A DNA stretch of 15,343 nt from Nitrospirota bacterium (GTDB lineage: Bacteria > NPL-UPA2 > JAGMAN01), in assembly GCA_030605915.1 (NCBI GenBank), contig JAUWHM010000060.1, positions 1 to 15,343 of the forward strand, in the 5' to 3' direction. A model generated the notes under the pieces. It was not told the origin of the DNA and did no database searches. It worked only from the letters and a program-made list of their open reading frames with translations. The position numbers were made by a program, and so were the translations under genes. The number at the start of each line of letters is the position of its first letter. The stretch's first letter is position 1. Below, one piece after another: positions 6,959-14,635 of the stretch.

Positions 6959-7183
6959 AACCCTCTCTCCCCCCCAAAACTATAATGGGGGGCTAAGGGG
7001 GGTATTTGTTCCCCCTCCTATATCCAGCTGGAGGTAGTCATCCCTGAGCCGCCCATCTGCTGCAGGACTATTAACATCTCTGCGTATGAACTGACATCGT
7101 AGTGAGGCGGCGAAGGGTGGCGTATAACCGCAAGCTGGCAGGGAGAGTGAGGGGTGAGCATGTGCGAGGGGGGAGAGAGGGTT
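6959..7183. mobile_element. MITE-like element bounded by 16-bp inverted repeats
   Basis: AACCCTCTCTCCCCCC (6959-6974) and its exact reverse complement (7168-7183) bound 225 bp. The interior has further G- and C-runs (GGGGGG at 6987-6992 and 6998-7002, CCCCC near 7011) and no transposase. The CTCTCTCCCC core also occurs as a tight palindrome in the tail of the thymidylate kinase gene (11626-11648), so it belongs to a dispersed family. A non-autonomous miniature transposon or REP-like unit is my best reading; I see no clear target-site duplication. A 77-codon minus-strand frame across it (6980-7213) has repeat-derived composition and I do not accept it as a gene. Confidence 0.5.
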
Positions 7184-7493
7184 CACATCAGCTATCTTAC
7201 TTAACCGCCACACTCCCGACCCTGGGGCGGGATATGTAGGTAAAACCGCCTCTATCTTCCCCTATAATAGGACAACATAGATACACAATCTCCAAGCCCC
7301 AAAAATCTAATTCTAAATACCCTTTCTGCCACTTAGAGCAAATTCCCCCCTCTAAAAAAGCCGAATTCACCATTTAGACCAGAATAAATCTTAAGGGCAC
7401 AGTATAACAAAGACTTAAGTGAGAAGCGACTTCTACTCTGACCGTCGATAATTTGGGCTTGTGGCTATATCAACATTTAAATTTGTCCAAGAC
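7184..7493. other. AT-rich gene-free stretch upstream of the ATPase gene
   Basis: No supported gene. Two CTTAAG sites (near 7391 and 7413) and a short AGAAG / CTTCT hairpin near 7423-7435 are the only structure I see before the promoter. Composition shifts here from GC-rich back to AT-rich. Confidence 0.5.
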
Positions 7494-7522
7494 TTGACAT
7501 TTTGACTGTTTTGTGGTATACT
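7494..7522 (+). promoter_or_regulatory. Near-consensus sigma-70 type promoter of the ATPase gene
   Basis: TTGACA (7494-7499), exactly 17 bases, then TATACT (7517-7522) preceded by TGG, an extended -10. The predicted start near 7529 leaves a leader of only about 20-30 bases. Confidence 0.85.
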
Positions 7523-7547
7523 CCATAATAGTAAAACTAATCAGGAG

Positions 7548-8723
7548 ATGAGTGTAAGGATGGATAAAGTCAGAAGGTTGTTGAATTTGGACCCGCCTCC
7601 AAATCAATCGGCATTTCTCTGGGGCCCAAGGAAAACAGGTAAGTCCACTTACTTGAAAGGCCAATTCCCCAACAGTTTGATTTTTGATTTTTTGAAGACG
7701 GATTTGTTTTTTGAATTCTCCAAGAATCCTTCTCTCTTGCGTGAACAAATATTGGCTCAGGACGAGCGCATTCTAAGACAGCCTATAATACTCGATGAAG
7801 TGCAGAAGATTCCTAAGGTGTTAGACGAGGTGCATTGGCTCATCGAAAATAAGGGATTACGCTTCATTCTCTGTGGGTCGAGTGCCAGAAAATTGAAAAG
7901 GGGTCAGGCGAACTTGCTGGGGGGAAGAGCATGGCGTTATGAAATGTTCCCTCTTGTATCAGCGGAACTTGGAGATGTGGATTTGTTGCGGGCCTTGAAT
8001 CATGGAACGATACCCATTCATTATCTACAGGACAAGCACCAAAAATCTTTAAAGGCTTATGTCCAGGATTACCTGAAAGAGGAGGTTATGGATGAGGGAC
8101 TAACTCGAAACATTCCTGCTTTTTCCAGATTTTTTGATGCTATGGGCTATTCACATGGTGAATTGACAAATTATTCCAACATTGCTCGCGACTGTGGCGT
8201 TGATTCCAAGACGGTAAAAGAATATTATCAGATCCTTATAGACACTCTTCTGGGCACAATGATTGAGCCATTCAAAAAAAGACAAAGTCGCCAGGTTATT
8301 ACAAAGGCTGGCAAGTTTTATCTCTTTGATGTGGGCATCGCGGGTTGTATAACCAAACGTCACATAGTAGAAGCAAAAGGCGAAGATTTTGGTAAGGCAT
8401 TTGAGCACTTTATATTCATGGAGATGTTGGCTTATCGTTCCTATCGGGATTTGGATTTTCCAATTAATTTCTGGCGGACAAAGACAGGGTTGGAGGTTGA
8501 TTTTGTCCTCGGAGGTGGAGAAATAGCCATTGAAGTTAAAGGGACAAGTCGTGTTGACAAACAAGACTTACACTCTCTTGTCGCCTTTGAAGAAGAATTC
8601 TCTCCCCGGCGGTCTTTTCTTGTTTGCAACGAGCGCCGCGAACGGGTGCATTCCTCTATTAGAATTATGCCCTGGAAAAAGTTTCTTGATTGTTTGTGGG
8701 AAGGAAAGATTATCCGTGACTGA
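7548..8723 (+). CDS. AAA_14 / DUF4143 family ATPase
   Basis: 391 aa, normal length for the family. Walker A GPRKTGKS (26-33), Walker B IILDE (80-84) with the family's DEVQ continuation, and a sensor-like 'FILCGSSARKL' near 105. The C-terminal part has a helical winged-helix-like region ('NIARDCGVDSKTVKEYYQIL') and then 'GLEVDFVL' and 'AIEVKG', the D and E-x-K pattern of a PD-(D/E)XK-like nuclease fold typical of DUF4143. The cellular role of this family is unsettled; members are spread horizontally and often occur alone, and links to toxin-antitoxin or stress functions are only suggestions. The ATG at 7548 touches the AGGAG directly; the in-frame ATG at 7560, 12 bases after AGGAG, is the more plausible start (387 aa). 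Monocistronic with its own promoter, convergent with the sugar kinase gene 12 bp away. Confidence 0.85.
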   Translation: MSVRMDKVRRLLNLDPPPNQSAFLWGPRKTGKSTYLKGQFPNSLIFDFLKTDLFFEFSKNPSLLREQILAQDERILRQPIILDEVQKIPKVLDEVHWLIENKGLRFILCGSSARKLKRGQANLLGGRAWRYEMFPLVSAELGDVDLLRALNHGTIPIHYLQDKHQKSLKAYVQDYLKEEVMDEGLTRNIPAFSRFFDAMGYSHGELTNYSNIARDCGVDSKTVKEYYQILIDTLLGTMIEPFKKRQSRQVITKAGKFYLFDVGIAGCITKRHIVEAKGEDFGKAFEHFIFMEMLAYRSYRDLDFPINFWRTKTGLEVDFVLGGGEIAIEVKGTSRVDKQDLHSLVAFEEEFSPRRSFLVCNERRERVHSSIRIMPWKKFLDCLWEGKIIRD

Positions 8724-8724
8724 C

Positions 8725-8739
8725 CTGAAAATTTTTCAG
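8725..8739. terminator. Short palindrome between convergent genes, possible weak bidirectional terminator
   Basis: CTGAAAA (8725-8731), one T, TTTTCAG (8733-8739) sits exactly between the ATPase stop and the sugar kinase stop. The stem is AT-rich and has no room for a loop, so I rate it weak. Confidence 0.25.
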
Positions 8740-9671
8740 AAGCTAAGACTTGATATCCTTATGCGGGGGTAGAACTTCTCTATTGCTTCCTTTCGGCAGA
8801 AACCAGCTCCGGAGATGAGGGCATTGGCTGTGGCACAGGCCATCCCTAAACGGATGGCTTCTTCCATCCCTGCGCCCTTAGTGAAAGAATAGATGAGGCC
8901 AGCCACTAAGGCATCACCTGAACCAACGGAGTTAACCACCTTTATTTCGGGAGGAGAAACTGACCAGACACTCTCATTATTGGCAACTACTGCTCCCTGC
9001 CTTCCTAAGGAGAGAGCCACTATCTTAATCCCTTTGTCAAGAAGGGACCTGACCACTTTAATCATATCCTTTCTGCGTGGCAGCTTCTCTCCCGCAATCT
9101 CCTCTAATTCGGCTCGGTTGGGTTTGACCATAAAAGGGGAAGCCTTTATCCCTTCCACCAAGGCCTTTCCCCGGCTATCCAGGACGGTTCGCACTCCTTG
9201 CGCCTTAGCTAATCTAATTAGCTGGGCATAAAAATTCTGTCGGACTCCTGGCGGAAGGCTTCCCGATAGGGCAACGAATTTGCTCCTTGCCATTATCTTC
9301 TTAAACTTTCTCTTGAACTCCCCGAGTTCCTTCTTATCCACCTTCGGTCCCGGCTCCATGAGGTGAGTCTCGGTTTTAGAGGCTGGATCTAAGATGGTCA
9401 GATTGCTCCTTGTTGTCCCCTTGATCTTGACGAACGCTGCCCTTACTCCCTCTTCCCTCAATCTTCTCTCCATGAGCTCACCGGTTGAGCCTCCCAGGAG
9501 GCCAGTGGCTACTACTTCCCCTCCTAAAACCTTTATCACGCGGGCGACATTAATTCCCTTGCCACTGGCTACCTGCTCAGTGCCACTGGCGGCAAGAGTC
9601 GAGCCAACGGAGAACCCACGGACGGTGAGTATCCTATCCAGGCTTGGATTTAGTGTAACGGTGGCGATCAC
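8736..9671 (-). CDS. fruK: 1-phosphofructokinase-like PfkB sugar kinase
   Basis: 311 aa. Opens with 'TVTLNPSLDRIL', the N-terminal signature of the FruK/LacC branch of the PfkB (ribokinase) family. Motif 1 is SGKGINVAR (36-44), a substrate-binding 'LSGSLPPG' follows near 135, and motif 2 is NSVGSGDALVAG with the catalytic base Asp253 in the GSGD anion hole. It should phosphorylate fructose 1-phosphate to fructose 1,6-bisphosphate; tagatose-6-phosphate kinase is the main alternative, as the two branches cannot be separated by eye. The GTG start at 9671 has a strong GGAGGAGGGAG site and lies 38 bp inside the 3' end of ricT. No fructose PTS gene is in view, so the substrate source is unknown and the gene symbol is tentative. 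Confidence 0.8.
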   Translation of the reverse strand: MIATVTLNPSLDRILTVRGFSVGSTLAASGTEQVASGKGINVARVIKVLGGEVVATGLLGGSTGELMERRLREEGVRAAFVKIKGTTRSNLTILDPASKTETHLMEPGPKVDKKELGEFKRKFKKIMARSKFVALSGSLPPGVRQNFYAQLIRLAKAQGVRTVLDSRGKALVEGIKASPFMVKPNRAELEEIAGEKLPRRKDMIKVVRSLLDKGIKIVALSLGRQGAVVANNESVWSVSPPEIKVVNSVGSGDALVAGLIYSFTKGAGMEEAIRLGMACATANALISGAGFCRKEAIEKFYPRIRISSLSF

Positions 9672-10485
9672 GAAACTCCCTCCTCCTCAGCCCTGGTCTG
9701 TGTAGAGTTAATTTCCCTACTGGAATCTCCACCTTCTGACCCTCCTCCAGTTCCACGGTCACGGTCTGCTTGAGAATATTCAAGTCTACTATCTCTCCCT
9801 CCCCCTGTTCAGTAATCACCTTCGTCCCTTCCTTGGGTAACCTCCTTCCCATCTCCCGGTAGGTCTGGCATTCGTAGTTTAAACAACAGAGAAGCCGACC
9901 ACAGATTCCAGAAACCTTGCTTGGGTCTAAGGATAGCCTCTGCTCCTTGGCCATCCGAATAGTCACCGGCTCAAATTCCCTCAGGAAAGTGGCACAGCAA
10001 AGAGGGCGACCACAGCGGCCAAATCCACCCAAACGCTTAGCCTCATCCCTTACTCCAATCTGGCGCATCTCCACTCTAACTTTGAAAAGATGGGCCAGGT
10101 CCTTTACCAGTTCCCGAAAATCTACCCTCTCTTCTGCTATAAAGTAAAGAGTAATCCTACTGCAGTCGAAGGAATACTCAGCATCAACCAGCTTCATGGG
10201 TAGTTCTTTATCCTCTATCTTCTGGAGGCAGCTCTTGAAGACTTCTCTTGCTTTGCGCTCATTTTCCTCCCACCTCTTCCTATCCTCGGCAGTTACTACT
10301 CTTTTCACCTTCCGGAGGGATTCTTCCCTCTCTTTAATCTCCGGCTTGGATACCACCTCTCCCCACTCTTCCCCGGATTCCCCCTCTACCACCACTTCAT
10401 CTCCTTGATTTAGGTAAAGCTCCTGGGTATCGTAACAAATGATCTTACCGCTCTCTCGCAACCTGACTTGAATTACCTCTGGCAT
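9634..10485 (-). CDS. ricT: PSP1 domain protein RicT (YaaT)
   Basis: 283 aa, the usual size. The diagnostic PSP1 cysteine pattern is complete: Cys158, Cys163-Cys164, then Cys195, Cys200-Cys201 and Cys206, inside 'GRCGRPLCC' and 'GICGRLLCCLNYEC'. In Bacillus the RicT protein joins RicA and RicF in the Y-complex, which carries Fe-S clusters and guides RNase Y-dependent mRNA maturation. The acidic/basic helix at about 50-95 is likely coiled coil. The ATG at 10485 follows a GGAGGAG site that lies within holB, and the two genes overlap by 41 bp. Following tmk and holB with ricT is the conserved order in many Firmicutes and related bacteria. No ricA or ricF is in the window. Confidence 0.9.
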   Translation of the reverse strand: MPEVIQVRLRESGKIICYDTQELYLNQGDEVVVEGESGEEWGEVVSKPEIKEREESLRKVKRVVTAEDRKRWEENERKAREVFKSCLQKIEDKELPMKLVDAEYSFDCSRITLYFIAEERVDFRELVKDLAHLFKVRVEMRQIGVRDEAKRLGGFGRCGRPLCCATFLREFEPVTIRMAKEQRLSLDPSKVSGICGRLLCCLNYECQTYREMGRRLPKEGTKVITEQGEGEIVDLNILKQTVTVELEEGQKVEIPVGKLTLHRPGLRRREFRDRHRYTKSKPG

Positions 10486-11596
10486 ATTCCAACTCCTCCG
10501 CTATCTTCATGGTCATGGCTTCCAAGCTGAGACGAAGATTGACATTGCGTTCTATAAATCCCTTCGTTTCCTCTATTGCCTTTATAATCTTACTTATTCC
10601 CTGAGAGGAGATACTGACAGCTCTCTGTTGCATCTCTCTCATTCTATCAAAATTTATTGTTTCTCCTCCCTCTTTAAGGACTAAAAGGTCACGATAGTAA
10701 CCAATCATTAGGTCCAGGATCTCCCCTACCTTCCTCCTGGATTCCCCGGCCAGAAAAGCCATCCTTTCCTCCTTCATCTCCTTAAGTTGCTCTTTGCTGA
10801 CCACAGCTTCTACTTCTCTTAACTCATCCTTTATCCTCTCTTCCAGTTCGTGTCTGAAGTCGGAGACCAGCTCTACTATCTGGGCGGCTACTTTTAGAAG
10901 CTTCTCTAAATCATCTTGCGGAGAGATCTGGTTCCCCAAATTGAGAATCTTCTCCCTCTCCTCCCAGACTGCTTCCTCCTGGAGGGAGAGAGCTTTCCCC
11001 AACCTTCCTTCCGAAAGGCGAGAGAGGAGCCGAGCCTTATTAGGGGAGAGGTTGAGTTTCTTTACTAAGTAGTCTTCGATTCTCCCTGGATTGAGGGGTG
11101 AAAACCTCATCATCTGACAGCGAGAGATGATGGTCGGGAAGAGGGAGGCAGGATGGGAGGTAATCAAAATCAGCATAGAATTAGCCGGGGGTTCCTCTAA
11201 TGTCTTAAGAAGCGCATTGCTGGCTTGGGCCGTCATCCGATCTGCTTCCGTAATCAGGTAGACCTTCTTGCGCCCCTGGTATGGTTTTAAAGAAATTTGC
11301 TGGCGAAGCCTTCGGATATCATCTATCCCTATCTGACGGGAAAGCCCCGCTGGCCTCACCCAGGTGACATCGGGATGAGAGAAGTTCTCGATTCTACGGC
11401 AGGCCGGACATCTCCCACAGGCGTCCCAGCCCCCTGTCTCACAATTCAGGGTCTGAGATAAGGTCTTGGCTACCATAGTCTTCCCTATTCCATCTGGTCC
11501 GGCAAACAGGTAGGCATGAGCTATCCGACCACACTTGAGGGAATTTCTCAGTAACCTGATTATCTGCTCCTGACCAATGACATCGCTGAAAGGCAT
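10445..11596 (-). CDS. holB: DNA polymerase III delta-prime subunit
   Basis: 383 aa. Clamp-loader AAA+ fold: 'IGQEQIIRLLRNSL' at the N-terminus, Walker A GPDGIGKT (33-40), a four-cysteine zinc site (Cys52, Cys60, Cys63, Cys66), a Walker B-like ITEADRM (115-121), 'ALLKTLEEPP' (128-137) and the SRC motif (158-160) whose Arg acts as the finger for the neighbouring subunit. An intact P-loop means this subunit may still bind ATP, unlike the E. coli delta-prime. The C-terminal ~180 residues are helical, as expected for the collar domain. It lies 11 bp after tmk with only a weak AAGG ribosome site, so its translation is probably coupled. Loads the beta clamp on DNA in replication. Confidence 0.9.
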   Translation of the reverse strand: MPFSDVIGQEQIIRLLRNSLKCGRIAHAYLFAGPDGIGKTMVAKTLSQTLNCETGGWDACGRCPACRRIENFSHPDVTWVRPAGLSRQIGIDDIRRLRQQISLKPYQGRKKVYLITEADRMTAQASNALLKTLEEPPANSMLILITSHPASLFPTIISRCQMMRFSPLNPGRIEDYLVKKLNLSPNKARLLSRLSEGRLGKALSLQEEAVWEEREKILNLGNQISPQDDLEKLLKVAAQIVELVSDFRHELEERIKDELREVEAVVSKEQLKEMKEERMAFLAGESRRKVGEILDLMIGYYRDLLVLKEGGETINFDRMREMQQRAVSISSQGISKIIKAIEETKGFIERNVNLRLSLEAMTMKIAEELEYARGNSSQVARER

Positions 11597-11607
11597 ATTC
11601 AGCCTTT

Positions 11608-12282
11608 TTAACCCCTCACCTTAGACTCTCTCCCCCGAGGGGAGAGAGAAGGGTGAGAGGGTATCTTGAGTAACTCGTCCACGTGTTGCCTGATCCTCTC
11701 CTGGACCTGTCCTATGGAACCCACAACTTTCACTATCTTTATCCTTTTTGGCTCCCGTTCAGCCAGCTTTAGGTATCCTTCCCTTACCCTCTGATGAAAT
11801 TCTCTTGCCTCCCGTTCCAACCGATCCCCTTTACTTCCCGCCCGTGCCCTCTTCAGTCCCTGAGGAATATTTATATCCAAAAGGATAGTCAAGTCCGGCT
11901 TCAGGCTCCCAGTAGTTACCCTGTTCATCTTCCTTATTAACTGCTTGTCCAGCCCACGCCCATATCCCTGGTAAGCTAAGGAGGAATCCGAGAAGCGGGC
12001 AGAGACAACTACCTTCCCTTGACCTAAGGCCGGTCTCATCACTTCCTCTACAAGTTGAGCGCGACTGGCTAAGTAAAGAAGTAGCTCAGCCAGGGGACTC
12101 ATTCCCCTGTTCCGGGGAGAAAGCAAAATCTCCCTTACCCTTTCCCCTATCCGGGTCCCGCCCGGCTCCCGGGTGGAAAGGACGTTTAATCCCTTCCTCT
12201 TAAGGTAGGCAGATAGCCTCTTTAACTGAGTGGACTTACCACTACCCTCCGGACCTTCCAGAGTAATGAAGATGCCTTTCAT
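11608..12282 (-). CDS. tmk: Thymidylate kinase
   Basis: 224 aa from the ATG at 12282, chosen because the family starts as MKGIFITLEG; a TTG at 12294 with AAGG just upstream would add four residues. P-loop GPEGSGKS (10-17), 'REPGGTRIGE' (38-47), 'SSLAYQGYGRGL' (100-111) and a lid 'GDRLEREAREFHQRVREGY' are all present. It converts dTMP to dTDP. Odd point 1: the DR(Y/F/H) motif reads S-A-R-F, with Ala95 where the family has an Asp. Odd point 2: the last ~18 residues (SHPSLSPRG...) are encoded by a palindromic repeat at 11613-11661, not by normal tmk sequence. First gene of the tmk-holB-ricT-fruK operon, about 40 bases after its promoter. Confidence 0.9.
   Translation of the reverse strand: MKGIFITLEGPEGSGKSTQLKRLSAYLKRKGLNVLSTREPGGTRIGERVREILLSPRNRGMSPLAELLLYLASRAQLVEEVMRPALGQGKVVVSARFSDSSLAYQGYGRGLDKQLIRKMNRVTTGSLKPDLTILLDINIPQGLKRARAGSKGDRLEREAREFHQRVREGYLKLAEREPKRIKIVKVVGSIGQVQERIRQHVDELLKIPSHPSLSPRGRESKVRG
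11613..11661. repeat. REP-like palindrome inside the tmk 3' end
   Basis: Perfect 10-bp arms CTCTCTCCCC (11626-11635) and GGGGAGAGAG (11639-11648) with a 3-base loop, extended by imperfect outer arms CCCTCACC (11613-11620) and GGTGAGAGGG (11652-11661). The core is shared with the ends of the 6959-7183 element. It encodes the tail of Tmk and lies just before holB, so on the mRNA it forms a strong hairpin at the gene joint. Confidence 0.75.
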
Positions 12283-12329
12283 CGTATTTATCAATGCCTT
12301 CAGAGAATTCAGTGGCTTTTGTTTGCGTT

Positions 12330-12358
12330 AGTATAACACAGAAAAGCCCTCGCTTCAA
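12330..12358 (-). promoter_or_regulatory. Promoter of the tmk-holB-ricT-fruK operon
   Basis: On the minus strand, TTGAAG (12358-12353), 17 bases, then TATACT (12335-12330) preceded by TGT, an extended -10. The predicted start near 12323 gives a leader of about 40 bases to the tmk ATG. Confidence 0.75.
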
Positions 12359-12368
12359 GAAAGTTGTT

Positions 12369-12417
12369 GAAATTTGTTGGAAATTTGTGGAAATATGAAA
12401 TTTGTTCTTGAAATTTC
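12369..12417. promoter_or_regulatory. Repeated GAAATTTGT units between divergent promoters
   Basis: GAAATTTGT begins at 12369, 12380 and 12397, and a variant GAAATTTC at 12410 overlaps the ppiD -35 element. They lie between the two divergent promoters. A regulator site or an AT-rich curved tract are both possible. Confidence 0.4.
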
Positions 12418-12436
12418 TTTTCAGGAGCTTTATAAT
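12408..12436 (+). promoter_or_regulatory. Promoter of the ppiD-like gene
   Basis: TTGAAA (12408-12413), 17 bases, TATAAT (12431-12436). Transcription would start near 12443, right at the AAAGGAGG ribosome site (12444-12451), leaving a leader of only about 16 bases. Confidence 0.8.
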
Positions 12437-12459
12437 AGCCATTAAAGGAGGAATTAGCC

Positions 12460-14337
12460 ATGCTTAGAATCTTGCGAAAGAAAATGAAGGGTATCCTGAT
12501 AGCGGTCATTATCGTCATCATCCCTGCCTTCATCTTTTTTTATGGTGCTGGTCGCTCCCGGGGAAGGCAACCTCAGGCAGTGGTGGTAGCCAAGGTCAAT
12601 GGTCAGAAAATCGATTACCGGCAGTTCTACAATGCTTATCAAAGAGCTAAAGGGAGGCGAAGGTCCGGATATTGGGATGAGGAAAAGGAGAGACAACTTA
12701 GAAAGGAGACACTGGATGGGCTGATTCGGGAAATCCTTCTGCCCCAGGAAGCTAAGAGGCGAAGGATTAAGGTTACTGACCAGGAAGTATTCGATCAAAT
12801 TAGCTCTATTCCTGCTCTGCAGAGGGAGGGCAAGTTCGATGAGGCGCTTTATCTGAGTGTCCTGTCATATCAAGGACTCAGCCCGGAAAGGTTCGAAGCG
12901 CAAATGCGAGATGACCTCATGGTGAAGAAGCTCGTCAGCCAGGTGACTGAAGGGGTGGAGGTCTCTGAGGAGGAGCTAAGAGAGGAATATATCAAGAGAA
13001 ATGAGGAAGTGAGGGTGAAATACCTTCTATTTAAGAAGGAGGATTTCAAGAAGGATCTTAAGGTGGAGGAGAAGGAACTCAAGGACTATCTTGAGGAAAA
13101 TCGGGAAGAACTCAAGGTGCCAGAAGAGGTGAATGTCCAGTATGTGCTGATTGATCCCAAGGAGAAGGAAAGCCAGGTGGAAATAAATGATGATGAGATT
13201 GCCAATTATTACCAGGAAAATATTGAGGAATTTAAGCACCCGGAAGAGATTCGAGCCGGACACATCTTAATCAAATTGGGCTCAGATGCTGATGAGGAAG
13301 CTGAGGCAAAGAAGAAAGCAGAAGAAATATTGGAGAGCTTGAAAGAAGGCGAGGACTTCGCTACTTTGGCCAAGAAGTATTCTGATGACCCAGGGAGTAA
13401 AGAGAAGGGAGGAGATTTAGGCTTCTTTCCCCGTGGGCGGATGGTTCCTGCTTTTGAAGAAGCTGCCTTTTCCCTGAAAGTGGGTGAGCTCAGCCAGTTG
13501 GTGAAGACCCCCTTTGGCTACCATATCATCAAGTTGGAAGAGAGGAAGGAAGCTTACACCACTTCGCTGGAGGAAGTCCGGTCTCAAATCCAGGCTACCT
13601 TAAAGGCAAAAAGAGCTGATGAGATGGCTCGAGAGGAAGCAGAAGACTTAGCCAGTGAGCTTCTGGATAAGGCTGATTGGGAGAGGATGGTCAAGGAGAG
13701 GAAACTAAAAGTCAAGGAGACCGGACTGTTTGCCAGGGGGGAAGCAATAAAGGATATTGGCTGGGCACCTCAGTTCTCCCGGGAAACCTTCACCCTGGAG
13801 GAAGACGAGGTGAGTCAGACCATCAAGACCCCTAAGGGTTATGCTATCTTTGTTCTCAAGGACAGGAGAGAGTCTCATCTGCCGGAGTTAGATGAAGTAA
13901 GAGAAAAGGTAGAGGAGAAAGTTAAGGACAGGAAAGCCACCGAATTAGCTAAGTCGAAGGCAGAGGAGTGCCTGACTAAGTTGAGGGAAGGAGCTACCTT
14001 CGAAGAGGTGGCTGGGGATTTCTCCCTAAAGGTTAAAGATAGCGGTCTCTTCTCCCGAGGGCAATACATAGAGGGGATAGGCCCCTCAGAAGATTTTTCT
14101 GAGGCTGCCTTTGCCCTTAAGGAAGCTGAAGTGAGTGACCCCATTGAAACTCGCCCTGGGTTCTGTCTCCTTCAGTTAGAGGAGAAGGAAGGAATAGATG
14201 AGGAAAAGTATAATGAGGAGAAAGAAAAATTCAAAGAGAATCTCCTCCCCCGGAAGAAATGGGAAGCTTACAATAAGTGGTATCAGTCCTTGAGAAGCGA
14301 AGCTCGCGTCTGGACAAATCCAGAGGTAATTAATTAA
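12460..14337 (+). CDS. ppiD: PpiD/SurA-like membrane-anchored peptidyl-prolyl isomerase
   Basis: 625 aa, close to E. coli PpiD (623). A basic start and one hydrophobic helix (about 10-28) anchor it in the inner membrane with the rest outside. Residues ~38-160 are a SurA_N-type chaperone region ('[14 protein letters not shown]'), with a Lys/Glu-rich charged linker after it. An intact parvulin domain spans ~260-365: '[12 protein letters not shown]', '[10 protein letters not shown]', '[15 protein letters not shown]'. Two further parvulin-like blocks follow ('[20 protein letters not shown]' at about 425-472 and '[20 protein letters not shown]' at about 530-577), lacking the His-bearing first strand. 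It should help fold exported proteins at the translocon. ATG with AAAGGAGG 8 bases upstream. Divergent from tmk; its stop overlaps the convergent DUF4321-like gene by 4 bp. The symbol is by architecture, not proven orthology. Confidence 0.85.
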   Translation: MLRILRKKMKGILIAVIIVIIPAFIFFYGAGRSRGRQPQAVVVAKVNGQKIDYRQFYNAYQRAKGRRRSGYWDEEKERQLRKETLDGLIREILLPQEAKRRRIKVTDQEVFDQISSIPALQREGKFDEALYLSVLSYQGLSPERFEAQMRDDLMVKKLVSQVTEGVEVSEEELREEYIKRNEEVRVKYLLFKKEDFKKDLKVEEKELKDYLEENREELKVPEEVNVQYVLIDPKEKESQVEINDDEIANYYQENIEEFKHPEEIRAGHILIKLGSDADEEAEAKKKAEEILESLKEGEDFATLAKKYSDDPGSKEKGGDLGFFPRGRMVPAFEEAAFSLKVGELSQLVKTPFGYHIIKLEERKEAYTTSLEEVRSQIQATLKAKRADEMAREEAEDLASELLDKADWERMVKERKLKVKETGLFARGEAIKDIGWAPQFSRETFTLEEDEVSQTIKTPKGYAIFVLKDRRESHLPELDEVREKVEEKVKDRKATELAKSKAEECLTKLREGATFEEVAGDFSLKVKDSGLFSRGQYIEGIGPSEDFSEAAFALKEAEVSDPIETRPGFCLLQLEEKEGIDEEKYNEEKEKFKENLLPRKKWEAYNKWYQSLRSEARVWTNPEVIN

Positions 14338-14618
14338 AAGAGCTTCCCTAAGTAGACAGCCACTATTAATCCAGCCAGCGTAGTGATGCTCAGCTTTATG
14401 TGGAAGCCAATGGTGAAATCAAGAATATATAGATTGAAGGTCTTTGGCTCGAAGCCTGGCCGGATGCCAGCCACGAAGGGCTTGTGAAGGAAACTATCTT
14501 CATCATGGAAGAATAAACCGATAATTTCGCCGACAATACTTCCAATCAAAGCTCCGATAATTAAAACTAAGAGCCAAAATCCAATTGCCTTCCTTTCCCC
14601 TCTTCTCTTCTTTACCAT
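14334..14618 (-). CDS. DUF4321-like small membrane protein
   Basis: 94 aa. A basic N-terminus ([10 protein letters not shown]) precedes a Gly-rich hydrophobic helix (about 12-36, '[22 protein letters not shown]'). A polar loop and '[32 protein letters not shown]' follow, the second part being another membrane helix. This is the pattern of DUF4321 proteins, which are small, widespread and of unknown function. A strong GGAGGGAGG site lies before the ATG at 14618, 17 bp after the stop of the cation exchanger, so the two form one operon. The stop overlaps the ppiD-like stop on the other strand. Confidence 0.75.
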   Translation of the reverse strand: MVKKRRGERKAIGFWLLVLIIGALIGSIVGEIIGLFFHDEDSFLHKPFVAGIRPGFEPKTFNLYILDFTIGFHIKLSITTLAGLIVAVYLGKLF

Positions 14619-14635
14619 AAGTTCCTCCCTCCTGC

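Noticed and set aside
6980..7213. 77-codon minus-strand frame
   Set aside because: Its composition follows the G/C-run inverted-repeat element, it has no ribosome site and no family pattern.
7263..7268. TATAAT in the gene-free stretch
   Set aside because: No usable -35 at 16-18 bases and no gene directly downstream.
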